DNA of 64,000 nucleotides from positions 98,664,747-98,728,746 of the forward strand of contig CM043954.1 of the NCBI GenBank assembly GCA_014529385.2, in the 5' to 3' direction. This document shows positions 1 through 9,945 of this stretch, one piece after another. A model generated the notes under the pieces. The model was not told the origin of the DNA, made no database searches, and saw nothing but the letters and a program-made list of their open reading frames with translations. The stretch comes from Adiantum capillus-veneris (lineage: Eukaryota; Streptophyta; Polypodiopsida; Polypodiales; Pteridaceae). Each line of letters opens with the position of its first letter. Within the stretch, counting starts at the first letter, position 1. Made by a program: the position numbers and the translations under genes.

Positions 1-804
1 TAGGGCAAATTTGCTAAGTTAATATATAAGCAAACCCAAGTTAGCACTTTCTGGCAGAAGAGGCAGCAGGAGCTTCCCGCTCAATAGGCAACTTCCCACC
101 CCCCCCCCCCCCCCCCCCCCCCCGACACCCCCAGCGTTTTTGGACATCCATCCTCACGGGCAGTTCTCAGCACTTGGCACCTCCTTCCACGGCAGAGTCG
201 CCACCATTACCACTAGCCATCGCCAGCTTCTTCCATTAGTTGGCGTTTTTCCCCTAGCACCGTCATCAGCGATTTCAGCCCTTCACTAACGCTAGGCATC
301 CACAACAGATCAACGTTTTTCCTCCTGATAATCATCAGCGATTTCAGCCTAGCATAAGCAACAGGTTTCAACATTTTGTAGCATGTTTCTCCGCATGGTT
401 ACCTCAGCCATAGCAGCGATTTTCAGCATGGAATAGGCCTTCAAGAACAGCGTTTTTGGCAAGGGAAAAGCCTGCAGCAATCAGCGTTTTTCAGCCTTCA
501 ACATCAGAAGAAAACACAGCCAAGAAGGTATAGCAGTCCAGCGTTTTTACTCTCAGCATGACCCCCGAACAAAACAATCATTATCAGCCATGAAAACAGC
601 CCCGAATTCATCCCTAGAAGATCACAGATTCCATCCTTAGCCGTCGTCATCGCCGTCTTCATCATCAGCATAGTCCCATTGCATTCGCATTGTACACCTT
701 TGTGCAATCAAAGTTAGACCACTCTCGCCGACGAGAGTGGGGCCTTCGGAGGAGGGTTTTACAACCTCTCGGGTGTCATATCTCTTCTCTCTCCTTCTCT
801 CAGT
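1..804 (+). repeat. Older Ty3 LTR, left part (split by a nested element)
   Basis: This stretch begins with the same TATA-containing segment found inside the LTRs at 1109 and 6612, and runs in parallel with them (repeated GCGTTTTT and CAGCGATTTCAGC words, the CCACTCTCG hairpin, the CTCTCGG...CTTCTCTCAG block). It stops at 804, exactly where the LTR of the next element starts with TGTCACGTGAC. The missing right part resumes at 7709. It is clearly more diverged from the other copies than they are from each other, so it is the older host LTR. Its own 5' end lies outside the window. Confidence 0.8.
99..123. repeat. Poly-C run
   Basis: An uninterrupted run of 25 C. It is absent from the related LTR copies, so it is a local expansion or an assembly artefact. 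Confidence 0.9.
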
Positions 805-1129
805 TGTCACGTGACACATCCCAACCCTATGTGTCCGTGGACAAGCTACACCATAGGAGGGTTTTCGTCAAGTCCAGTCAAGTTAGATTAGAAGTGATCT
901 GGCACTTTTGTGAGTCTATTCGTAGACCGTGCATACCCAGTCACTCAGTGTAGATGCATATCCTCTGGTTGCACACTGCATAAGCATAAGCATTTCCATC
1001 AGATTCCATCAGAGTCAGTTTGGGGATTTTTCGGATGACTTTATCCTATTTTTCCCTATATTTAACATTTTTCGCTTATTTATTAAGTGACTTTTGTTGG
1101 GTACTCAGTAGGGCAAATTGGGTAAGTTA

Positions 1130-1138
1130 ATATATAAG
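1130..1138 (+). promoter_or_regulatory. LTR TATA box
   Basis: ATATATAAG is conserved in all LTR copies (also near 28, 6644 and, inverted, near 9210). By LTR logic it marks the end of U3, with transcription starting roughly 25-35 bp downstream. Confidence 0.6.
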
Positions 1139-1796
1139 CAAACCCAAGTTAGCACAAATTGGCAGATGAGCCAAGGAGCACATAAGCTACCAAGCAACAG
1201 GTGTTCCCTCCCTCTCTCAGCAAGACCCTCTCCAAGCCAACTTGGTGAGGCCCCTTCCACCCGCAGCCATCAGCGTTTTGCTTCTTGCATACCTGGTCCT
1301 TCCATCCCCAGCAACCATCGCCATCCCTCTCATGCTATTGGCGTTTTTCTCCCCACTACCAAAGGCAGCGATCCCCGCCATTCACTAACGCTAGCAGGAC
1401 AACTCATCGACGTTTTTGATCATCATTGGGACCCCTTCCAAGACCAGCGATTTCAGCATTATAGGACCTGCTGTGGCAGCGTTTTTCAGCCAGAACCCAC
1501 CTGCTGAGGCAGCATTTTTTCAGCCAAAGAACCTTTCCAAAAACGCAGCCTAAAGTGCAGGTAATCCAGCGTTTTTTATCATCATTTCAGCCCCGACACA
1601 AGCAGTCACTTTCAGCCTTAAACAGCAGTAGAAACAGCCCATTTCAGCCCGAAACAGTCCATGAAAATCAGCAGATAGAAGATCCCAATTTTCAGCCACG
1701 AAGTCGTCGTCGTCATCACCGTCGTCGTCATCGGCATAGTCCCATTGCATCAGTCCATTGCATTCGCATTGTACGCCTTTGTGCAATCAAAGTAGA

Positions 1797-1818
1797 CCAC
1801 TCTCGCAGACGAGAGTGG
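1797..1818 (+). other. LTR stem-loop
   Basis: CCACTCTC and GAGAGTGG form an 8-bp perfect stem around a 6-nt loop in the presumed R/U5 region. The oldest copy has it as well (about 719-741); the 3' LTR copy (about 7464) has lost two stem bases. Confidence 0.5.
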
Positions 1819-1986
1819 GGCCTTCGGAGGAGGGGTTTACAACCTCTCGGTGTCGTATCTCTTCTCTCTCCTTCTCTCAGTCTCATTCACTTGCACGCAC
1901 AATATCCACTCACTTTGTTCGTGATCATAGCACTCTCCATAAGACGGAAAGCTCTCTTTCCCTAAGAACTAAAAGGAACCTTGAGC

Positions 1987-1992
1987 AATAAA
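1987..1992 (+). terminator. LTR polyadenylation signal
   Basis: AATAAA lies 48 bp before the LTR end and is repeated in the 3' LTR (about 7656) and in the split copy (about 7830). Confidence 0.5.
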
Positions 1993-2041
1993 GATCACTA
2001 ATCTTGAGAAAATACAGCATTCATTCCGCTGCACCTTACAA

Positions 2042-2055
2042 TGGTATCTGAGCTT
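2042..2055 (+). other. Primer binding site of element A
   Basis: TGGTATCTGAGCTT starts one base after the LTR. It is a one-mismatch version of the TGGTATCAGAGC site used by plant LTR elements primed by initiator tRNA-Met. Confidence 0.8.
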
Positions 2056-2523
2056 TGGAAGTGTTCTGCATTACTCAAGGAAAGAACCACAAGAATTTTT
2101 TTTTGCTTGTTGCGGTCGCACGAACACAAGTTTACTTGGACGTGGCGATTCCTAATCGTGTTTTGTTGAAGAGTGACAGGAATCCCAAGAAAGAAGGGCT
2201 TGTCCAGCCTCCCCTTGTGTCTCTTTTCACTCATTAAGAGCGGACCGTGCACTTAACGGCCGGCCAATCGACGTTAGGTGGGAAAAAGCAACCTTGGTGT
2301 GAGCGCAAGGCCGCCAAGGGGTGCGCCCGCAGAAAGGAGTAGAACTCAGGTGAAGAGAAGATCCTTCTCCAATGCGATTTGCAAGGGAAAAAACCCCTCA
2401 AGAACCTCAAGAACCCTAGATTCTCACGAATCACGGACCTCAAGAACCTCAAGACCCTCAAGAACCTCAAGACCCTCAAGAACCCAAGTTCCTCGCGAGC
2501 TTAAGACCCCAAGATCATAGTGC
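2056..2523 (+). other. Leader of element A with CTCAAGA minisatellite
   Basis: Untranslated leader between primer site and gag. From about 2396 to 2487 it consists of degenerate 9-10 bp repeats of the type CTCAAGAAC / CTCAAGACC. No gene is seen. Confidence 0.7.
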
Positions 2524-3369
2524 ATGGTCGTCACCCGAAGCGGAATGGATACTTCGCATACAGGTGATGAGCATGAGAGAGGCGACGGAGACTCGTCCCC
2601 ACCCGGAGATGATTTCTTCAACCCTCCCCCTTCGCCATCTACGCCACCAAGTGCACCAGACCCTATGGAGGCAATGATGAAGCAAATGATGGCCATGATG
2701 GATAGACAGGAAGACAAGCACCTTGCTTTAGAACGCGAGCGCGACGCAAGAAAAGAAAGAAAAGAACTAAGGAAGGAAGAAGCGGCAGCAAGAAACGCAG
2801 CATTGGAGGCCGATCGTGCCACTCATAGATTGGCTTTGGAGACCGAGCGTGAAGCTCGACGAGAGCTACGCACTCAAGAATTGCTTGCCCAAGTCCTAAC
2901 CTCGAAGACCGAACCACCCAAAGATCGTGGGAGTTCGTCTAGTGGCCCAAGCCACGATGCGGATTCACACAATCCAGTCACAAAGAAGTTGACCTTCAGT
3001 AAGTATGACCGTAAGATTGATGCTACTGTTATTCATTCTTGGTTGCATCAATTTAATGCTTATTTTGAGACAACTAAGAAAACAGGCAATAGCAAAGTTT
3101 TGACGACAGCTATGTACCTTGCCACTGATGCCATAAATTGGTACCAGGCATGGCAAGAGGCACAGCCAGCCGCGCACCTAGAGGCAGCCGACGATTTCAC
3201 GCCCCTCTCTTTTAGTTGGACTGATTTCCAAGACAAGCTCAAGGCGCGGTTTATGCCGCCTCAATACCTTGCACGATTGAAGGACGATTGGCGAGCTCTC
3301 AAGCTGCCGGTTATGTCTTTCTCTAATCGTGTTTTGCAGCTTTGCCTCTCATCTCGCATGTGCAGGTAA
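2524..3369 (+). pseudogene. Truncated gag of element A
   Basis: A 281-codon frame starts with MVVTRSG, a start typical of plant Ty3 Gag. Residues about 65-125 are a highly charged, heptad-like helical segment (ERERDARKERKELRKEE). Residues about 150-260 match the capsid (retrotrans_gag) pattern, with FSKYDRK, WLHQFNAYF, NWYQAW and LKARFMPPQYL. The frame ends soon after the capsid core. The zinc knuckle and the protease that should follow are absent, and within a few bases sequence typical of the linker before reverse transcriptase begins. This is a deletion derivative, not a complete Gag. Confidence 0.85.
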
Positions 3370-4920
3370 AGCGTGAATTACGACGAGGAGCACAAGCGGC
3401 ATTCATCTATGCTGCCCCAGTTCCCCAGAGTATGCAGGCTCCAGGTAAGTATTCGGAGTTGTTTACGAAATTTAAACATCTCTTTTTGCAGGATGATCTC
3501 CCACCTCGTCTCCCACCAGAGGGGCCGGAGGACCATCGTATCGAGCTTATGGAGAGAGCGAAGCCGGTCAGTAAGGCTCCCTACCGTTTGAACAAGTCAC
3601 AGGAGGAAGAATTAGAACGACAACTCACGGAGTTGGTGGCTAGAGGATTCATACGTCCTAGTGTAAGTCCTTTTGCTGCTTCTATTTTGTTTGTTCGCAA
3701 GAAGAATGGTTCGTGTCGTTTGTGTGTTGATTACAGGGCATTAAACAAGATGACCGTCAAGAACAAGTTTCCGATGCCTTGCATTGAGTATATCTTGAAT
3801 AGGCTCAACGGGGGCAAAGGTTTTCAGCAAGGTCGATCTCAAAAGTGGATACCATCAAGTACGGGTATTCAAAGGCGGCATTTTCAAGACCGCCTTTCGC
3901 ACCGAGCGAGGGCAATGGGAGTATATTGTTATGCCTTTTGGATTGACAGGAGCCGTGGGTACGTTTAATCGTCTCATGGTAGGTCGTTCCGACGATATGG
4001 TCAGTGTATGTGTGTTCATCTTTTTAGATGATATTCTCATTTTTTCTGCATCGTAGGAGCAACATTAATTAGATGTTGAAAGGGTACTAACTCGTTTGGA
4101 TGAGTGTCAGTTGTATATTGCAGCTAAGAAGTCGGAATTTTTTCTTACTGAAGTCACTTATCTAGGTTATATCATTTCTGCAGAAGGCGTGAAGCTAGAC
4201 CCTACGAAGGTGGAACAGGTTTGTAATTGGGATTTGCCCAAAACTGCATATGATGTGCGTTCTTTTCTTGGTTTATGACAAGCATATAGTTCGCACATAG
4301 AGAATTTTGCACGCATTGCTGCACCTATGACTGATGTTTTGAAAGGGGTAAAGACTCGCCGTAAGCGCGTAGACTTGCCCGAGGCAGCCGTTGAGGCTTT
4401 CGCAGCTCTCAAGGTTGCGGTGACGGAAGCACCGTGTCTTATCCTTGCCTCTTGGGATAATCCCTTTGAGGTATGGACAGATGCGAGCAATGTCGCCATA
4501 GCCGCTGTGCTCCAGCAGCATGGTCGCCCTAGCTTTTCTTAGCCGGAAGCTCAATAGTGCGGAAAAGAATTATTCAGTTTATGATAAAGAAATTTTGTCT
4601 GTCATTCACTCTTTTAAGCATTGGAAGCATTTTTTGTATGGTAGAGAGTTTACAGTGCACACAGATCATCAAGCCCTCAAGTGGCTCCAGTCTATGCCTA
4701 GTGCACATTGGAGTGATCGCCAAGCGCGGTGGTCACAATTTTTTGAGCAATTTGGAGGTTTGATTGAGTATGTGCCTGGAAAAGCTAACCCTGTTGCAGA
4801 GGGGTTGAGTTGTAAAGGACAGATTTTGGCTCTAGAGTCAAGAACCACATTTTCTATACAAGGTGAGTCTTTCGACAGCATGAATATTAAAATGCACATT
4901 CGGAGTTTGGTAAGTATTGG
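3364..4920 (+). pseudogene. Element A pol: broken reverse transcriptase and RNase H
   Basis: Fragments in several frames give an ordered Ty3 pol. The pre-RT linker and RT start (PYRLNKSQEEELERQL, CVDYRALNKMTVKNKFPMP) run to about 3810. A frameshift near 3820, beside an extra A after GGGGGCAA, hides the DLKSGYHQ region, and the FLDDILIF equivalent lies near 4020. The next fragment (about 4096-4278) carries KKSEFFL and YLGYIISAEGVKLDP and is closed by a TGA at 4276. RNase H follows at 4327-4800 (VWTDASNVAIAAVLQQHG; TDHQALKWLQ; YVPGKANPVAEGLS) with a frameshift near 4535 and another near 4900. No functional enzyme can be made. Confidence 0.9.
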
Positions 4921-6318
4921 TTGCAGCCTCTTGCTTCCCAAGGGCCCAGCAACTATCTCATTCGTGATGGATTGTTATTTTTTCGTCAGCGTCTATGTGT
5001 GTTGCCCTCTCCCAGGCCAGCCATATTTCATGATGCACATGACTCTCTCACAGGTAGGCACAGGGGTATGAACACCACATTGGAAAAGATTGAACGATTT
5101 TTCTATTGGCCTAAAATACGAAAAGGTGTGTTTAGTTATGTCACACATTGCACTATATGTCAAAAAGTAAAAGCTCCTCGAGGTAAGCAGCAAGGCCTCT
5201 TGCTTCCGCTGCCTATTCCCGAGGGACCTTTTCAGGATATCTCTATGGATTTTGTGACTAACTTACCACCAAGTCAGCATTCAAGGAACACTCAATGTTT
5301 AACTATTGTTCATCGTTTAAGCAAATTCTGCATGTTGATTCGTTGTAAGGCCACAGTTACTGCACAAGATGTTGCACGATTGTTCATAAAGCATTGGTAC
5401 CCCCTCTGTGGTTTGCCAAAGTCCATTGTTTCAGATAGGGATGTTAAGTTTATGTCCAACTTTTGGCGTGCACTCTTTGAAAATTTTGGCACAAAGTCGA
5501 ATTTTTCATCAGCTTTTCATCCACAGTCAGATGGTCAAACAGAAATTTATGATCAATTGGTTTTTGATGTGTTAAAATCTTATGTTCATGATCAACAGTC
5601 TCAATGGGAGCTCTATCTCCCATTGGTTCAGGCTATTCTCAATGATTCCTTCTCTTCTACTATTGGTCGAACTCCGTATGAGGCAGCTTTTGGCCGCCGA
5701 TTCCAGTCACTGTTGACTCGATCGGTCAATCAAATGCCTGATGTCAATGCTGAGAGTCGGTCATCGGATGAGATTTCTGAGAGTGTGAAGCTTCGGCTAA
5801 GCAAGGCTCAGGAATCTTATTCTAGACACGCTAACAAGCATCGTCAGGAGGTCTCGATCAAGGAAGAAGATTGGGTGTATCTACGAATCATGAAACAGCG
5901 TCTTAAGCAAGTTGGAAAGAAATGTCCTAAGTTATCTTTTCGTATGTATGGTCCATTTCCAGTCATCAAAAAGCTTAATGAGGTTTCAATGAAATTGACA
6001 TTACCTAACTCATGGTCTATGCACAACGTTTTCCATGTTTCTTGGTTGAAAGTGTTTCAGGGAACACCTCCAAAGGAGGTTTCGGAAGAAGAAGAACCAG
6101 AGATCATAGATGAAGCAGAAGTCATGGAGCCGGAGCAAGTTTTGTTGCATCGGTTTCGCCATGGTTCGAAGAAACAAGTACGACAATATTTTTTGAAGTT
6201 CAAAGATAGAGGAACCCACGAAGCGGTGTGGATAGACGAAGAGTTCTTCAAGGATTATCCAGAGTTGTTGGCAGACTACAAGGAAGCCATGCAGCTCGGT
6301 ACCAATACCTCACTTTAA
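4921..6318 (+). pseudogene. Element A integrase with chromodomain-like C-terminus
   Basis: A 465-codon open frame continues pol after the frameshift near 4900. It contains the zinc-binding HHCC region (HDSLTGRHRGMNTTLEKI...CTICQKVK) and the catalytic core with the three acidic positions of the D,D-35-E family (MDFVTNLPP; SDRDVKFMSNFW; HPQSDGQTE). The C-terminal segment (about residues 375-460; QYFLKFKDRGTHEAVW) resembles the chromodomain of plant chromoviruses. The frame is intact, but it is downstream of breaks and of a missing protease, so it is counted as part of a pseudogene. Confidence 0.9.
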
Positions 6319-6329
6319 AAAGGAGGGGA
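6317..6329 (+). other. Polypurine tract of element A
   Basis: AAAAAGGAGGGGA directly abuts the 3' LTR, the position of the plus-strand primer. Confidence 0.85.
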
Positions 6330-7708
6330 TGTCACGTGACACATCCCAACCCTATGTGTCCATGGCCAAGCTACACCATAGTAGGGTTTCCGTCGAGTCC
6401 AGTCAAGTTAGATTAGAAGTGATCTGGCACTTTTGTGAGTCTATTCATAGACCGTGTATGCCCAGTCACTTAGTGTAGATGCATATCTTCTGGTTGCACA
6501 CTGTATTTCCATCAGAGTCACTTTGGGGATTTTTCAGATGACTTTATCCTATTTTTCCCTATATTTAACATTTTTCACTTATTTATTAAATGACTTTTGT
6601 TGGGTACTCAGTAGGGCAAATTGGGTAAGTTAATATATAAGCAAACCCAAGTTAGCACAAATTGGCAGATGAGCCAAGGAGCACATAAGCTACCAAGCAA
6701 CAGGTGTTCCCTCTCTCTCTCAGCAAGACCCTCTCCAAGCCAACTTGGTGAGGCCCCTTCCACCCGCAGCCATCAGCGTTTTTCTTCTTGTATACCTGGT
6801 CCTTCCATCCCCAGCAACCATCGCCATCCCTCTCATGCTATTGGCGTTTTTCTCCCCACTACCAAAGGCAGCGATTCCAGCCATTCACTAACGCTAGCAG
6901 AACAACTCATCGGCGTTTTTGATCATCATTGGGACCCCTTCCAAGACCAGCGATTTCAGCATTATAGGACCTGCTGTGGCAGCGTTTTTCAGCCAGAACC
7001 CGCCTGCTGAGGCAGCATTTTTTCAGCCAAAGAATCTTTCCAAAAACGCAGCCTAAAGTGCAGGTAATCCAGCGTTTTTTATCATCACTTCAGCCCCGAC
7101 ACAAGCAGTCATTTTCAGCCTTAAACAGCAGTAGAAACAGCCCGAAACATATACCTAGATGAATCCAGGATAAGCCCAGATTCACCCTTGAAGGAAAGTG
7201 CAAGGTATAGACCCATGGTAGTCACCCACAAGACAATATAACCATCAGCTCCATCATGCATAGTATTGACTAAATACCACGACATCTCCACTAACGTTGT
7301 CAGCAGTAGAAACAGTCCGAAACAGTCCATGGAAATCGGTAGATAGAAGATCCCAACTTTCAACCACGAAGTCATCGTCATCATCACCATCGTCGTCATC
7401 GGCATAGTCTCATTGCATCAGTCCATTGCATTCGCATAGTACGCCTTTGTGCAATCAAAATAGACCACTCTCGCCGACGAGTGGGGCCTTCCGAGGAGGG
7501 TTTTACAACCTCTCGGTGTCGTATCTCCTCTCTCTCCTTCTCTCAGTCTCATTCACTTGCACGCACAATATCCACTCACTTTGTTCGTGATCATAGCACT
7601 CTCCATAAGACGGAAAGCTCTCTCTTTCCCTAAGAACTAAAAGGAACCTTGAGCAATAAAGATCACTAATCTTGAGAAAATACAACATTCATTCCGCTGC
7701 ACCTTACA
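6330..7708 (+). repeat. 3' LTR of element A
   Basis: Homologous to 805-2040 but 143 bp longer overall, mainly because of an extra segment of about 175 bp ending at 7315. That segment is bounded by a 15-bp direct repeat (7126-7140 and 7301-7315). It ends CTTACA and is followed by the target duplicate TCAGT. Confidence 0.95.
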
Positions 7709-7968
7709 TCAGTCTCATTCACTTGCACGCACAATATCCACTCGCTTTGTTCGTGATCATAGCACTCTCCATAAGAGAGAAAGCTCTCTCTCTCTTTTTC
7801 CCTAAGAACTAAAAGGAACCTTGAGCAATAAAGATCACTAATCTTGAAAAAATACAACATTCATTCCGCTGCACCTTACATTGATATCAGAGCTTTGGAA
7901 GTATTATGCATTACTCAAGGAAAGAACCACAAGAATTTTTTTTGCTTGTTGCAATCGTACGAACCAAT
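7709..7968 (+). repeat. Older LTR, right part, with its primer site and leader
   Basis: From the target duplicate TCAGT onward this continues the LTR interrupted at 804, up to CCTTACA at 7880. A degenerate primer site (TGATATCAGAGC, 7882) and the leader homologous to 2056-2120 follow. At 7968 it is cut by the inverted element. The junction shows that 1-804 and 7709-7968 were once one continuous element start. Confidence 0.85.
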
Positions 7969-8061
7969 GTAAAGTGCAGCGGAATGAATGTCGTATTTTC
8001 TCAAGATTAGTGATCTTTACTGCTCAAGGTTCCTTTTGGTTCTTAGGGAAAGAGAGAGCTT

Positions 8062-8571
8062 TCCGGTCCACCCGTGAGAGAATCATGCGCATGGTTGGCC
8101 TCAGAGAGGGCAACACACATAGACGCTGACAAAAAAATAACAATCCATCACAAATGAGATAGTTGCTGGGTCCTTGAGAAGCAAGAGCCTGCAACCAATA
8201 CTTACCAAACTCCGAATCTGCATATTGATTCTTCATGCTGTCAAAAGACTCACTCTGTATAGAAAATGTGGTTCTTGACTCAAGAGCCAAAATATGTCCT
8301 TTGCGACTCAATGCATCTGCAACAGGGTTAGCTTTTCCAGGCACATACTCAATCAAACCTCCAAATTGCTCAAAAAATTGTGACCACCGCGCTTGGCGAT
8401 CACTCCAATGTGCACTAAGCATAGACTGGAGCCACTTGAGGGCTTGTGCGCACTGTAAACTCTCTACCATACAAAAAGGTTCGTGCGACCGTAACAAGCA
8501 AAAAAAATTCTTGTGGTTCTTGTGGTTCTTTCCTTGAGTAATGCAGAACACTTCCAAAGCTCTGATACAAA
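8062..8571 (-). pseudogene. Fused leader, RNase H and integrase remnant
   Basis: An open minus-strand frame (about 8024-8608) joins leader-derived residues directly to RNase H/linker residues (ALKWLQSMLSAHWSDRQ, IEYVPGKANPVADALSRK) and the start of the integrase region (LASQGPSNYLICDGLLFF). It then runs into LTR sequence. The joins are internal deletions, so the open frame has no conserved function. Confidence 0.8.
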
Positions 8572-9540
8572 TGTAAAGTGCAGCGGAATGAATGTTGTAT
8601 TTTCTCAAATTTAGTGATCTTTACTGCTCAAGGTTCCTTTTAGTTCTTAGGGAAAGAGAGAGCTTTCCGTCTTATGGAGAGTGCTATGATCACGAACGAA
8701 GTGAGTGGATATTGTGTGTGCAAGTGAATGAGACTGAAAGAAGGAGAGAAAAGAGATACGACACCGAGAGGTTGTAAAACCCTCCTCCGAAGGCCCCACT
8801 CTCGTCAGCGAGACGAGAGTGGTCTACTTTGATTGGAAAAGGCGTACAATGCGTATGCAATGGACTGATGCAAACGGGGTCTATGTCGATGAAGACTTTA
8901 GGTCTGGAAGAGGTCCCAATGATGATCAAAAACGCTGATGAGTTTGTCCTGCTAGCGTTAGTGAATGGCTGAGATCGCTGCCTTTGGTAGTAGGGGGAAA
9001 AACGCCAGTAGCATGAGAGTGATGGCGATGGTTGTTGGGGAAGGAAGGACCAGGTATGCAAGAAGCAAAACGCTGATGGCTGCGGGTGGAAGGGGCCTCA
9101 CCAAGTTGGCTTGGAGAGGGTCTTGCTCAAAGAGGGAGGGAACACCTGTTGCTTGGTAGCCTGCTGTGCTCCTTGGCTCATCTACCAATTTGTGCTAACT
9201 TGGGTTTGCTTATATATTAACTTACCCAATTTGCCCTACTGAGTACCCAACAAAAGTCACTTAATAAATAAGTGAAGAATGTTAAATATAGGGAAAAATA
9301 GGCTAAAGTCACTTGAAAAATCCCCAAACTGTCTCTGATGAAATCTGTTGGAAATGCTTATGCTTATGCTTATACAACCAGAGGTTATGCATCTACTCTT
9401 AAGTGCCTGGGCATGCACGGTCTACGAATAGACTCACAAAAGTGCCAAATCACTATTAATCTAAATTGACTTGACTGACGGGAACCCTGCTATGGTGTAG
9501 CTTGTCCACAGACACATAGGGTTGGATGTGTCACGTGACA
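8572..9540 (-). repeat. Inverted LTR of element A family
   Basis: The reverse complement starts TGTCACGTGACACATCC and ends CACTTTACA. It is 969 bp, about 270 bp shorter than the 5' LTR of element A through internal loss of the central region. Confidence 0.9.
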
Positions 9541-9731
9541 TGTTTGAACCTCGTAACGACGCAGGCCGATGCCTGGGGAGCGTTATGTTGTATGCTAGAA
9601 AACCTCCGAACGACGCACGCCCAATGCCTGGGGACCGTTTGGTTGTATACTTGCAAAATAATTGTTGTTGTACTCCCGGCCCGGACTTGGATGGTTATGC
9701 AGGAGGAGTATTAAGAAGTCTGAGCAGTAGT
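9541..9731. repeat. Short-unit repeats left of the copia element
   Basis: Two copies of an ~50-bp unit with AACGACGCA...GCCTGGGG...CGTT (about 9546-9593 and 9597-9645) and one copy of a second unit with CCCGG...GGTTATGCAGGAGGAG (about 9674-9712). Related copies occur right of the copia element at 15288-15440, so the copia inserted into this repeat block. Confidence 0.6.
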
Positions 9732-9927
9732 TGTTGGGGTATAAAGCCCAATGTGGTCGCCCAAGTAAGTGGACGGGCCGCCAGGTATGTACACATATTC
9801 TTTTGTAAAAACCTAATAAGAACTCACTATGCTCTACACATTACAGTAGAGCGAGTTCACCATATCCTCGTGCTCTTCTTCTCGCACTCTCTCTCTCTCG
9901 CGTCGCACTTCCGGTCGTACTCCTTCA
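9732..9927 (+). repeat. 5' LTR of copia element B
   Basis: Runs TGTTGGGG...CTCCTTCA, 196 bp. A GTATAAAG box near 9739 is a plausible TATA element. Confidence 0.95.
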
Positions 9928-9929
9928 AC

Positions 9930-9945
9930 TGGTATCAGATCGAGG
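9930..9945 (+). other. Primer binding site of copia element B
   Basis: TGGTATCAGATCGAGG lies 2 nt after the LTR; its first ten bases match the initiator tRNA-Met type site. Confidence 0.75.

Larger units (their letters stand above)
805..2040 (+). repeat. 5' LTR of element A
   Basis: It starts TGTCACGTGAC and ends CTTACA, 1236 bp. It contains a TATA box at 1130, a series of GCGTTTTT words, a hairpin at 1797-1818 and an AATAAA signal at 1987. Homologous to 6330-7708, to the split copy 1-804/7709-7880 and to the inverted copy 8572-9540. Confidence 0.95.
805..7708 (+). mobile_element. Ty3/gypsy chromovirus-type element A, nested in its own family's LTR
   Basis: The element is bounded by LTRs of the TG...CA type (805-2040 and 6330-7708) and flanked by a perfect 5-bp target duplication TCAGT (800-804 and 7709-7713). 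It carries a tRNA-iMet-like primer site, a truncated gag, broken reverse transcriptase and RNase H, a long intact integrase frame with a C-terminal chromodomain-like segment, and a polypurine tract. The two LTRs differ at many sites and by a 175-bp insertion, so this is not a very recent insertion. It lacks the nucleocapsid and protease regions and cannot be autonomous. Confidence 0.95.
7969..9540 (-). mobile_element. Inverted deletion derivative of the element A family
   Basis: Read on the minus strand: a full-ended LTR (9540 to 8572), primer site, the first part of the leader, a jump into RNase H and integrase N-terminal sequence (equivalent to about 4630-5050 of element A), and a jump into the last ~93 bp of an LTR ending at 7969. 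It lacks gag, protease, most of RT and most of integrase. No target duplication was found, so it may have arisen by rearrangement rather than by clean insertion. Confidence 0.85.

Noticed and set aside
1118-1507. 129-codon ORF repeated at 6621-7010
   Set aside because: Open by chance in both LTR copies; no domain and the reading is not kept in the older copy.
7969-9540. Target duplication for the inverted element
   Set aside because: Flanks ACCAA and TGTTT do not match; the GAACC word on both sides is not at the borders.
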